From Telopea speciosissima (Eukaryota > Streptophyta > Magnoliopsida > Proteales > Proteaceae): a stretch of DNA of 64,000 bases. Shown piece by piece: positions 1-9,960 of this stretch. A program made the position numbers and the translations under genes. Every line of letters starts with the position of its first letter. Within the stretch, counting starts at the first letter, position 1. The notes below the pieces were generated by a model, which had not been told where the DNA came from, did no database searches, and saw only the letters and a list, made by a program, of their open reading frames with translations. The stretch is from positions 27,193,501 to 27,257,500 of the forward strand of contig NC_057916.1 in assembly GCF_018873765.1 (NCBI RefSeq). Reading direction: 5' to 3'.

Positions 1-195
1 TAAATGTTCTTCGGAATGGCCTTGACAACTTTTTTATTTCATCAAAAAAAAGAAATCTCAAAAACATGTTCAAATTCTTATATCTTTTTGTAATTACTGA
101 TATAGATAGGAATCAAGTAACTATAGCTCGTAATTATTATACTACAAGTAGGATTTCTAAGGTCTCTGCATTATTGGGATTAATGTAGGGTAGGA
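1..195. other. AT-rich intergenic sequence
   Basis: No gene or repeat boundary is visible here. The stretch is AT-rich and ends at the target duplication of the adjacent MULE. Confidence 0.5.
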
Positions 196-459
196 GATCC
201 CACCGGATCTGGCTCCTGTCCAACCGTGGCGGGAGTTGGACCGTCCAGCATCCACCTAAGATTCTTACACCTGGATAGGGTTACATCAAACGGTCCTATA
301 TTTGAAAGGAAAGTTTTAACCCATTTTCACCCATCTTCCTCTCTCACCATCTCCTTTGACGAAACCCGACCCGACTTCAGAACATTTTCCATCTTCCTCT
401 CATGAAAAACTGTTCGTTTCTCTTCATCTTCTCCCATATTCTACTCATCTTCTCTGGAA

Positions 460-689
460 TCATGGAAAAAACTGGTTTATACCCTTTTCCTAAAAGAATT
501 ATGTCTCATGAGGAAGAGAACAGAATAAGGTGGAAGTACATCTGGAGTTCTGTTACCAGTCTTGACTGTGATGATGGGTTGTATAATGCTGAACCAGGGA
601 AGAAGCGAATTAGAGCAAAAGTGGCAGATTTCATTAATTTTGTGGATAGGCATCTTCAGAGAAGAAAGAGACGAGATAGGCGCGGATAG
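460..689 (+). pseudogene. Second captured coding-like fragment in the Pack-MULE, unrecognised
   Basis: An open frame runs from an ATG at 402, inside the terminal repeat, to a stop at 687-689. The part beyond the terminal repeat reads like genuine protein: charged and tryptophan-containing (HEEENRIRWKYIWSSVTSLD), ending in a basic tail. I do not recognise the family. It is immediately upstream of the PDI exon in the same orientation, so the element may carry pieces of two genes, or the 5' region of one unusual locus. It is unlikely to be functional by itself. Confidence 0.45.
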
Positions 690-730
690 TCCATTTTCCG
701 CAGACAAGAGAGAGAGAGAGCGCTCTAGCC

Positions 731-918
731 ATGGCGTCTAGGGTTCCGATCTGCTTCTACATTTTTGTTTTCTGTCTTTTCACTTCGTTTCATAGATTAG
801 TCTCTGTTGCCGAAGAAGAAGGCAAGGTTGGGGAGTTTGTGGTCACCCTTGATAACTCCAACTTCACTGATACTGTTTACAAGCATAACTTCGTTTTCAT
901 TGAGTTCTATGCTCCATG
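731..918 (+). pseudogene. Captured exon 1 of a protein disulfide isomerase (PDIL1-like)
   Basis: The ATG at 731 opens a signal peptide of about 27 residues with a hydrophobic core, then an acidic stretch and the start of a thioredoxin fold: EFVVTLDNSNFTDTVYKHNF, then FIEFYAPW. This is the N-terminus of a class-1 plant PDI, an ER dithiol-disulfide oxidoreductase. The coding match stops inside the Trp codon just before the CGHC active site. GT follows at 919, which agrees with the PDI exon 1/intron 1 boundary as I remember it. The following sequence to about 1260 looks like captured intron. Exon 2 and the redox cysteines are absent, so the fragment cannot make an active enzyme. It lies wholly inside the Pack-MULE. 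Family identification is strong; which PDI locus donated it is unknown. Confidence 0.85.
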
Positions 919-1659
919 GTATTGGTTCTTGTTCTTTTCGTTATTTTGTTCTGTGATGCTGATCGAATTGATATATCTGATCGGTCTTTCCATCTCAAAT
1001 GTGGTAGCTCCTATGATTTAGATCACATTAATGCTTGGATATGTGCTGCTATTACTCGTTTGGTTCACCAGCTCTGTCTCTTGATTTCTGTGAAATAGTT
1101 CCCTACGTTGCCACATTGCCTCTTTACTTCTGAATATCTAGTTAAGTTAGAATCGGTTGGAAATAATTTTGTACTCAGTGTTCCTTCTTACATCTGTTTA
1201 TCAAGACTCATTATCCTCTATTTTGAAAGAGTTACTTTTGTTGATGTTATCTCAGTGGAACAACTCTTTTTAAGCTGTACAGCACTTGGAGAAGATGAGT
1301 GGAATATAGAAAAGGAGAGAGAGAGAATACCTGGTTAGCCTCGCCATCGCCGGAATCAACTTTGAAAAAGAAGAGTGGAATATAGGGGAAGATGGAGATT
1401 CTCGCAGAAAGGGGGGAAGATGAAGAGAAACGAATGGTTTTTCAGGAGAGGAAGATGGAATATGTTCAGTAGTCGGGTCGGGTTTCGTCAAAGGAGAGGG
1501 TGAGAGAGGAAGATGGGTGAATATGGGTTAAAACTTTCCTTTCAAATTTAGGACCGTTTGATGTAAACCTATCCAGGTGTAAGAATCTTAGGTGGGTGCT
1601 GGACGGTCCAGCTCCCGCCACGGCTGGACAGGAGCCAGATCCGATCCCACCCACCTGCC

Positions 1660-1875
1660 AATACATATGGATATTGCGAGAGATCAATATCGATATGTGT
1701 ATTGATATAGATTGGTCGTATACTGATAAAAAAATATTTTTGTTTTTTTAAAAAAAAAAAAAATCGAAAATTGGCTTTTTGATGGCCTGATACAATCACA
1801 GGTGGCCGATCTATGTTGATATCAATATTGGTATCGATAGTGACCGATATAGCAATCGATATTGTGTTTTATAAA
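1660..1875. repeat. Remnant of a GATAT/ATATC-rich element interrupted by the Pack-MULE
   Basis: Dense GATATC, CGATAT and GGTATCGAT words occur in both orientations, plus a GTGGCCGAT motif shared with the elements at 14141 and 20814. No ends or target duplication can be defined. The remainder, to about 2467, is AT-rich with nothing recognisable. Confidence 0.5.
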
Positions 1876-2476
1876 CTTATCGCTAATACTTTATGTGATT
1901 AGTCTTTGCACTGCTATGAGACAGATTTTCATAGATGACTTTGTGTTTGAAACACAATCAACACTTCAGCTGTTGGATAGAGTCACATGAGAATCGGTTA
2001 TTCTTTTCAATGACTGAAATGTTGACCGTGTCCACAGTTCACACTATGAAGCCTTTAACCTTTATTTATTTTGATGGAAAACCTTTATTTATTTATTTCT
2101 AATATGGTAATTTCAATTAAAGGGTAAATAACTTTATTTGATTAGTCTTCTATAATTATTTAATTTGGAACTGCTGATTTAAGAAGTATGATCATGGGCT
2201 ATTCTATTGTGTCAATTTCTTTCTTTCTTTATTTCTTATGCTTAACCACTTTTCTATCTCTACTATTAAATCTAAGTCTAATCATTAAAGTGAGACATAC
2301 TTGTTTGGGGGAACTGTGGCAAACTTGATTGCTTCCACATTTTGATGAAATACCTTATGATGTTGCCACTTCTTCTAACCTTTTCTCCCACTAATTTATT
2401 TTTTCTTTGTAGAATTTGTATCATTGATTATGCACTTGTATGATTAATCCATGCATTTGTAACAGATATCATATAT

Positions 2477-2612
2477 GGGAGAATGTTCTCTCTGCCGCAG
2501 CACAGCCTGCGTCTAGACACATGGGCAGCCTGTGTAGGGGGTAGGGTGATCATTGCATCCACCCTCATGTGCCTGGGCTCAGGCTACGCTGCGGTACAGA
2601 GAACAGCGCCCC
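2477..2612. mobile_element. Small foldback MITE, 9-bp TSD (8/9)
   Basis: A 136-bp element has imperfect inverted arms: GTTCTCTCTGCCGCAGC on the left, and CCGCAGCGTAGCC read on the complement of the right. It is flanked by ATCATATAT (2468-2476) and ATAATATAT (2613-2621). A 9-bp duplication suggests Mutator-type mobilisation. It has no coding capacity. Confidence 0.7.
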
Positions 2613-2752
2613 ATAATATATCATCTTCTTTCTAAAAGTTATTAATAGTACAAATGAGACACAAGTTTTCTTTACTATGATATTAAAATAGAGGAGTTGA
2701 TTTTCCTACATAGATGTTAACGGAAAGAATCTATTCAATGTGCATCTAGATC

Positions 2753-2990
2753 TACCACATGGCAAGTTAGAATGATGGAACTAAAATTTTATGGACACTT
2801 GACCCAAGGTCTCATGTTCATATGTTAAATTTCAGACTATCCCGAATTTGCCAAGTGGTAAAACAAGGAATTGAAAACCATGGGACTACCAAAAAAATGC
2901 ATAGGACTACGGTGGGATGCATAGACATATAAAAGAGGGTATAGCATTATATGGGAGGGTAAAATGAATTTAGTGCAGAAATCAGACACG
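2753..2990 (+). repeat. Dispersed repeat, copy 1 (relative near 36745)
   Basis: This stretch shares an ordered series of phrases with 36745-36985: CACATGGCAA, then AATTTTATGGACA, then GGACTACCA, then a purine-rich GGGAG(T/G) stretch. The copies are diverged and have no coding potential. A looser relative is seen in the MYB3R intron near 26870-27150. Class unknown. Confidence 0.5.
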
Positions 2991-4090
2991 TCTAATTACC
3001 TAGAATTTAGATTAATTTCTTCTTTCAATTATCTTAGCAAAACTAGTCTTCCGTTTGGAAATTCTTGCATAGTGGATTCTCTAAGGTGAAAAAACTTCCC
3101 ACAACGTTAATGTGTAATTGCCCTCTCACATGGGACTTTTATTGTTTTCACTCTCTAGTCTCTACCATGACCATATGTGGGTCCATTGATGATGATAGGA
3201 TTCTTTGTACGTGTTACCATTGGTGTGACGTAGGAGATTTCCCCCCCCCCCCCCCGCGTGCCTCCATCCACTGGTATCATGGGAAATCCTCTCCCTTATT
3301 TTAGTAGCTAGTTATCTATTTCTTATTTTCTTTTAAGGAAAAAATGTCTTTGAAGTTTGAACCACCAAGGTATCCTATGCACACTCACAAGGAGTTTTTT
3401 ATTATTATTTTTCTTTCTCCTCAAAAGAGGGGGTGTAGGTTATGTTAGTGGTTGAGAGAACCCATCCCCTTCTTTAAATAAAGAAAAAACATTTTACAAT
3501 TCCTTTTAAAATGAAAAGGAGAGAATGAAAACATGAGGAAAAAGAAGCTGGAAGGAAGAAGTTATGTCCCATTTAGGGAGCCTGAAGGGCTTCTTCAACA
3601 AGTCGGTAGTGATCTTACTTTCGAAAGAGAGTCTCGACGTGGCGGTGTACGCGTAGTTCCTTAGCTGAGCGGCTACTGGGCGATCGACCTATCGGACCTG
3701 GTAAAAAAGCAAGTGAAAGAAGGACCAACGGCGATCCTATCCTAAAGGAGAAGGAGGAGGAGGAGGTGGGCTAAAGGCGTTTGGTTCGAATGATTAAAGC
3801 AGTTTTCAGTACGGGAGTGTGGCCTATGGCAACACTCCCATGTGTCTATCTTTCTCTTCCTTAAAACAAGAGGGGTAGAGGTGTCTTTTCACATGGGGAG
3901 GAGAGAGATAGACTCATGAGAGTGTTGGCGTAGGCCACACTCCTTGATAGAGAACTTTTTCCCTTTTTTGAATTTCTTCTTGTTAAAATTGGACCAACAT
4001 CTTGAGAGGAGAGGAGTTGTTGCTTATTGACTAATAGGAAAGGGGGAAAAGATCCCCACAATGCTAAGGTTAGGATTGGTTCACATGCCC
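2991..4090. other. Intergenic: poly(C) tract, odd GC-rich patch, foldback
   Basis: There is no convincing gene. The stretch holds a C homopolymer of about 15 at 3241, an unusually GC-rich patch of about 200 bp at 3580-3790 rich in CG dinucleotides, and a foldback repeat at 3813-3943. The 79-codon open frame at 3065 runs into the poly(C) tract and has no protein-like features. Confidence 0.4.
3813..3943. repeat. Foldback repeat
   Basis: GGGAGTGTGGCCTATGGCAA at the left is matched, on the complement, by GGAGTGTGGCCTACGCCAA at the right. The arms are about 45 bp with a short loop. No clean target duplication was found, so whether it is an intact MITE is uncertain. Confidence 0.55.
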
Positions 4091-5595
4091 TCTCACATAA
4101 TGAGCCATGGGATCGACACTGATACACATCTCTCCTCAAACAAAATGTGGGCCTTCTATTAACCGAAACCATTTGCTATCCTCTTATTGGTGCAGATTCC
4201 ATTGTGGCATCATGGAAACCTCTGCCCTAAAAAAAAAAAAAGACTTTTGGGGCAAAGGTTTCTTTAGTAACTATTAGAAGTTATTGGTCATAGACAATGA
4301 AGCCAACAAAGATGGTTCCTCCAACCGTTATTTTTTGGCAAAAGTTTTAATATACCGTGTAGAGAATCTAGGGCCATAATTATCCCTCCTACTGGACGAA
4401 GTAGTCGTTGCCCCTGGGAGTTCCATCCAACAACAGTGAGGCGTGGGAATCTCTATACCTACGGTGTAGAGAAACACGATTCTTATTTATTTATTTTAAA
4501 TAAATTGATTTATTACTGAAAAAGTTACAATTGGAACTCTAAAATGTTTTCAAAATATTTATAAAATAAATAATAACACATATTAATATTTTTCAAAACC
4601 TTTTGTAAATAGTTTACAAAATGTACCACTGTATCAAGATTTCTTCCAATCATATACATATGTTTTTTCTCTCATATTTTCTATGTGGAAAATGAGTTTC
4701 TTGTTAAACATTTCTTTCGTTTACAATCAAACACCATGAATCCAACGCATTGATATATAAGTAGGGAGATATCAACCATTGATATATCAAAATCTATAAT
4801 ACCTAAGTGAAACGTAAACTATAAATGAGAATCTTATTCCTCAATCAACTGATCACAGTCCATTCAAGATTCCCATGTGATACGTTAACAATTGCATGTG
4901 TCTTTAAATCAACATTCATAAGAATACAACATGTGATGATCATGCAAAGAGAATGCCCAATTCAATATAAATATGGATTTGATGGACATACTTTCAACAA
5001 AGAGGACTCGACTTGAAGCTCTGCATATGGCCCCCCTTGCAATTATACACCATGCCCTACATGACTCAGGACTTGACATACCAGACAGTTGGGCCCAATA
5101 TGTTGTGGACTAGCCCATTCTCATCTGTCATGGCCATGGGTTTGGTGGAAGTTGTTTGTCAAAAGGAAAAGACAAAAGAAGTGACTTTACTGTGAGATTC
5201 CCACTATTTGAGGCTTATTGTTACCCCCCCCCCCCCCAATGGGCAAAAACCCACCAGCCTTCTCATCATAAAGATTTTCTCCCCCAAATTTTCTCATTTT
5301 CTAGTTATTATAGTTACCCTGTCATTCATCAAATAATTTTGTGGTTGAAACTTGTGTTGCTTTATTTTGACCTTACTATTACAGTATACCTAGATGTTAT
5401 GCTTATGATGTAGAAAGTCCAAGGCCCCAAAGCATCATCTATACCATAGTCACTAAATAATGGTAGAAGTGAGTAAGAGGAAGTTTCACTTAGTTGCTTG
5501 GGAAGAGGCTTGTTCTGGTCTATATGGACACAGAAAAACAGGAAAATTCTTGATGATAAAAAGAAAATCAGATGTGATTATGCTGAGATATAGTA
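4090..5595. repeat. Ancient tandem duplication, copy 1
   Basis: The order of phrases is repeated in 5825-7530: CCTCTCACATAATGAGC, CCTCCTACTGGA, GAATCTCTATA, TGAGAATCTT(A/G)TTCCT, CATACCAGACAGTTGGGCCC, CATGGCCAT, GAGATTCCCAC, CACTTAGTTGCTTGG and CAGATGTGATTATGC. Copy 1 has its own poly(C) tract at about 5223. It is non-coding, and divergence is substantial with many indels. Confidence 0.8.
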
Positions 5596-5824
5596 TGGTC
5601 AGATGATACCAAAAATAAGCAACCCCAGTGGAATCCCTTATACAAACTCAAATAAAATACAGGCATAAATCTTGATTGCATTTCAAGCAGCAACAAATGC
5701 CTTTGAAGAACTATTTAAGGGGAATAAACCCTAAACCTGTGGGATTCAGAAAATATAAGCTTTGTAACTTTATGCAGTACTGGCTCAAATCTCATCAACA
5801 GTGGCTGTCTAATGTGAAGAGAGA

Positions 5825-7530
5825 AAAGGCGGTCCTCTCACATAATGAGCTATAAGATTCACACTGACACTCTCTCTCTTCAAACAAAATGAGGGTCCTC
5901 TATTAACTGAAACTGCTTGCCGCCTTTTCATTGGTGCTATTTCCCACTGTGATGGTGTGGGAAACCTCTGGCCTAGAAAAAAAAAAAAAGACATTTGGGG
6001 GCAAAGGTTTTTCTAGTAACTAATAGAAATTATTGGTTATACACAATAAAACCAACTTGATGGTTCCTTCAAGCATTATTTTTTGACGAAAGTTTCTATA
6101 TACCAATAGTTTAGAGAATCAAGGGTCATAACTTTCCCTCCTACTGGATGAAGTCATCGTTGCCTCTAGGAGTTCCATCCAATGACAGTGAGGTGTGGGA
6201 ATCTCTATATCCACGGAGTAGAGAAACTCGGTTCTTATTTATTTATTTTTAAATAAATTGATATACTACTGAAAAGAGTTATAATTTCACCTTAGTCCGT
6301 TGTAATTCCATGTACAAAGAATTTGAACAACCACTTGGACCTCTAAAACATTTCCAAAATATTTATAAAATAATTGACCTCTAAAGCGTTTTTAAAATAT
6401 TTATAAAATAAATATTAACACATTTTTATTATTTTTTCAAAACCTATTGTAAACAGTTTACAAAACGTGCCATTGGATCGAGATTTCATCCAATCATATG
6501 CATATACTTTCTCTCTCATATTCTCCACGTAGAGAGTGGATTCCTTGTTAAGCATCTCTTTCGTTCGTAGTCAAACATCATGAATCCAACCCACCGACAT
6601 ATAAGCAAGGAAATACCAACCATTGATATACCAAAATTCATAATACCTAAGTGCAACGATAAGGACCTCTCAGGTTTAGAGACCAATCATAAACTATTGA
6701 TGAGAATCTTGTTCCTTAATCAACTGAATGTACTCCATTCAAGATTCCGATGGGATGTACTCACAATTGTGTCTTTAATCAATATTTTTAAGAATACACC
6801 TTGTGATGAAAATGCAAACAGAATACCTAATTTTATCCCTAATCATCTAATCATGAACAAATTTTAGATTAACCTAAATATGGATTTGATAGACATGCTT
6901 TCAACAAAGAGGACTCTACTTGGTGCCCTTATGCCCCCTTGCGATTATACACCATTCACTACATGACTCTGGCTTGACATACCAGACAGTTGGGCCCAAT
7001 TTGTTGTGAACTGGCCCTCCCTCAACTGTCATGGCCATTGTTTGGTGGAAATTGTTTGTCAAAACAAAAAGAAAAAGAAAAAGAAAAAAAAAAGTGACTT
7101 TACTCTGAGATTCCCACCATTTGAGGCCTATTATTAGTTGTTAGTCCATCTGACAATCCCACCAGCCTTCTCATCATAAAGTTTTTTTCCCCTAAGTTTT
7201 CTCATTTTCTAGTTATTATAGTTACCCTGTCATTCATCAAATAATTTTATGGTCAGTTAATCATCATTGAAATTTGTGTTGCTTTATTTTAATCTTAATA
7301 TTCCAATATAACCTAGATGTTATGCTTATGATGTATAAAGTCCTAAGGCCTCAAACATCTTTGTCACCAAATTATGAGAGAATTGAGTAGAGGAAGTTTC
7401 ACTTAGTTGCTTGGAGAAGAGGCTTGTCGACCAAAGAAGCCATATGCCTTCTTATGGTCTATATGAAAAAGAGAAAAAAACAGGAGAATCCTTTACCATA
7501 AAAGAAAACCAGATGTGATTATGCAGAGAA
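5825..7530. repeat. Ancient tandem duplication, copy 2
   Basis: This is the second, same-orientation copy of 4090-5595, separated by about 230 bp. Spacer sequence near 5680-5770 (ATGCCTTTGAAG, AAACCCTA, TTCAGAAAATATA) recurs again at about 10900-11000. The ancestral block was therefore probably larger or has moved more than once. No gene is evident in either copy. Confidence 0.8.
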
Positions 7531-7586
7531 ATTGGCTTTTTAATGAGAGATTGAGGGCTCCAGTTGCAGGAGTTGTGTGCTTAAAG

Positions 7587-8093
7587 TAGTGTCAATCAGT
7601 TCAGTTTTGGTTTGGTTTAAGATATAACATGTACAAAACAAAATTAAACTGAAATCGAATAATTTTCATAACCTCAAAACCAAACTAAATCAGTTCTGTT
7701 TATTTGGTTTGTACACGGGCTCAATCATTTGGTTCAAATTTGATTTAAGGGGATATAACCTATTGAAACAAATAAATTGGTAAAAAAAGTACATAATTCC
7801 CAAAAAAGAAAAAAAACTCATAATAGGTATTTCACACAACTCAACAGAGACACCTGATCGTAGGGTTTAATATGATATAAGTTAGGTTTGATTTGATTTA
7901 TATAGGTTACACTTTATTTGGTTCGATTTGATTCAAACATATGATTTTAAGTCTAAAACCAAAACCAACATGAACAAAATGAAATTTCACTTTTAAAAGT
8001 AAAAAAAACAAACTGAACTTTTTTAATTAAGTTCAATTCGATTTTTAACGATTGATTTCAATTTTTGATTCCAATTCTATATTGACAGCCTTA
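7587..8093. mobile_element. hAT-like non-autonomous element, AACCGAA/TTGGTTT-word family
   Basis: The ends are TAGTGTCAAT at 7587 and ATTGACAGCCTTA at 8093, imperfect inverted repeats of the TAGGGTGTCAAT type. Flanks are GCTTAAAG (7579-7586) and GCTTTAAG (8094-8101), an 8-bp duplication with one mismatch. The 507-bp interior is dominated by runs of GGTTTGGTTT, AACCAAA and AACTGAA in both orientations and has no coding capacity. It is consistent with a hAT MITE. Confidence 0.65.
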
Positions 8094-8101
8094 GCTTTAA
8101 G

Positions 8102-8587
8102 GCTTGGAGGGAAGGAGGGTGCTTCTACTCATTTAAGGTTTTGATAGGGTTATTGTTACTTAGCATTTGATTTAATGAATTTAATTTCATTTTGTTTTGG
8201 AAAAACAAAAAAAAAACTAGAAACAGAGGATCTGTATATTAATTAGTCATGACGAATTACACAAATTAATTCCTCGTAAGGCAAAAAAGATAATTTAACT
8301 TAATTAGCTCTTTAATCTGTGATAGTGATGGTAATAATGATAGTTGTTCTTGAAACTGAAGCAAAGAAGATTCACTGAAATGATACAACTCAGTTGTCTT
8401 GGGAGAGCACATTAGCACAAGGTACCAAAACAAGTACTAATGATGGTATTAGTACTTTAGAACTCCCTCTTAAAAGGAGCTTTGGGTATGTTTTATTTGG
8501 TAATCTATTATGATACATTATTGGTATCACGTTGATACTCCATATATAAGTATGTTATATGGTACTATATTAGTATTCCTTTGTTAT
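8102..8587. other. AT-rich intergenic sequence
   Basis: No gene, repeat end or conserved motif was recognised. TA-rich simple sequence leads into the target duplication of the next MULE. Confidence 0.4.
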
Positions 8588-8596
8588 ATAAATAAT

Positions 8597-9951
8597 GGGT
8601 TAAATACGCGTACCCCTTGTAATGCACCCAATATTCCTCGTACCCCCTAAGCTTTTGATAAGTCCACGTACCACCCCTGCTCTACCCCCCTAATGCCATT
8701 TAAGTCCACATCAGGTATTAAATGCTAAAAAATGACCAAACTACCCTTTCTTCTATCTTTTCAAAAATTTGAAAAGACCTAATTGCCCTGACCTATTTGC
8801 TAAAATTTGAAAAGACTAAAATGCCCTCATCTTCCCCAAATCATCATCTTTTTTTACATACCCAATACTACCACCACCACCGCCGCCGCCGCCACCCACC
8901 ATTAACACCATCACCATCGTGAAGCCCCACCTCTAGCACCACCTCCAACTCCTCCACCTTTATCGATTCCACCACCAAGTCCCCTTCCCTTGCCTATTCC
9001 TCCACCAACACCGCCGCCCTTACCAAAGCACCTCACCAATGCTTGAAATTGGTCTGACAAGAGAGACGAAAGATGCATAATAGATGGGATGATGGGATCG
9101 GTAATAGATGAGTTGAAGGAATTATGAATTATTGAAAGGTGCTCGAGATTGAAAATGGCATCCAATACTTCATCTGGAAAGGTCTGTGATCTTTCAGATT
9201 TTATTCTTATCTTTTCGGTCATGGATGATATATGTTAATCATTTTTTTTGTGATCTATAGATGCAATTCTCGAAGCTTATCTAGGGTTAAGATTATATAG
9301 TTTTGTGAACATTAGATGCAACAGTCGATTGAATGTGCAACTGATTTTGTTTAGGTTAGGGTTGTCTTACAGTTTGGCTGAATTTCTAGGGTTTCCGTTT
9401 ATTTTCAATTTCCCCCCCCTTTATAAAGCGTTTTATTTGGTGCTGCCAATCCTGATTCTGAAGTCTCCCATTAAGGTTTGTTATGGTGTCAACTTTGATC
9501 TTTGACATTTCAAGGTTGATGTAGAAGATAAAACAAAGGAAGTTGCAGTTTGACAGCATCTTTGGCTAATAAGTAGAAGATGAAGTAAGATGAATAATAG
9601 ATGGGATGATGGATCGGTTATGTTGTGATGGTGTTAATGGTGGGTGGCGGTGGTGGTGGTGGGTATGTAAAAGAAGATGATGATTTGGGGAAGATGAGGG
9701 CATTTTGGTCTTTTCAAAATTTAGCAAATAGGTCAGGGCAATTAGGTCTTTTCAAAATTTAGAAAAGTTCGAAGAAAGGATAGTTTGGTAATTTTTTAGC
9801 ATTTAATACCTGGTGTGGACTTAAATGGCATTAGGTGGGGTAAAGCAGGGGTGGTACATGGAAAATTGAGGGGTGGTACGTGGACTTATTAGAAGCTTAG
9901 GGGGGTACGAGGAATATTGGGTGCATTACAGGGGGTACGCGTATTTAACCC
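8597..9951. mobile_element. MULE with ~330-bp TIRs and perfect 9-bp TSD
   Basis: The element begins GGGTTAAATACGCGTACCCC at 8597 and ends with its complement at 9951. It is flanked by perfect ATAAATAAT at 8588-8596 and 9952-9960. The inverted repeats run about 325 bp (8597-8920 and 9628-9951), differing mainly by a ~22-bp segment present only in the right arm and by small indels. The inner TIR edge is a CCACCACC/GGTGGTGG tract. No transposase is present. A 104-codon minus-strand frame spans the internal region and the left TIR. Confidence 0.9.
8911..9222 (-). pseudogene. Open frame inside MULE, possibly a captured gene start
   Basis: This 103-residue minus-strand frame begins MTEKIRIKSE, then TFPDEVLDAIF, loosely reminiscent of the first helix of an F-box domain (FPDEVL). 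It then loses any such match and runs into a glycine-rich tail (GGGVGGG repeats) produced by the GGTGGT repeat of the TIR. It may be captured exon sequence fused to TIR, or chance. The F-box idea rests on six residues and is weak. Confidence 0.3.
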
Positions 9952-9960
9952 ATAAATAAT

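Larger units (their letters stand above)
205..1642. mobile_element. Pack-MULE carrying gene fragments (perfect 9-bp TSD)
   Basis: A 1438-bp element has long terminal inverted repeats. The left arm starts GGATCTGGCTCCTGTCC at 205 and the right arm ends with its complement at 1642. The two arms stay alignable for about 230 bp (205 to ~435 and ~1410 to 1642). The element is flanked by a perfect 9-bp duplication GATCCCACC at 196-204 and 1643-1651, the hallmark of Mutator-like transposition. The interior encodes no transposase but holds at least one recognisable host exon (PDI, 731-918) and a second coding-like segment (about 460-689). It fits a Pack-MULE, a non-autonomous Mutator element that has copied host gene pieces. 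It sits inside an older GATAT/ATATC-rich repeat that continues at 1652-1870. Confidence 0.9.
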
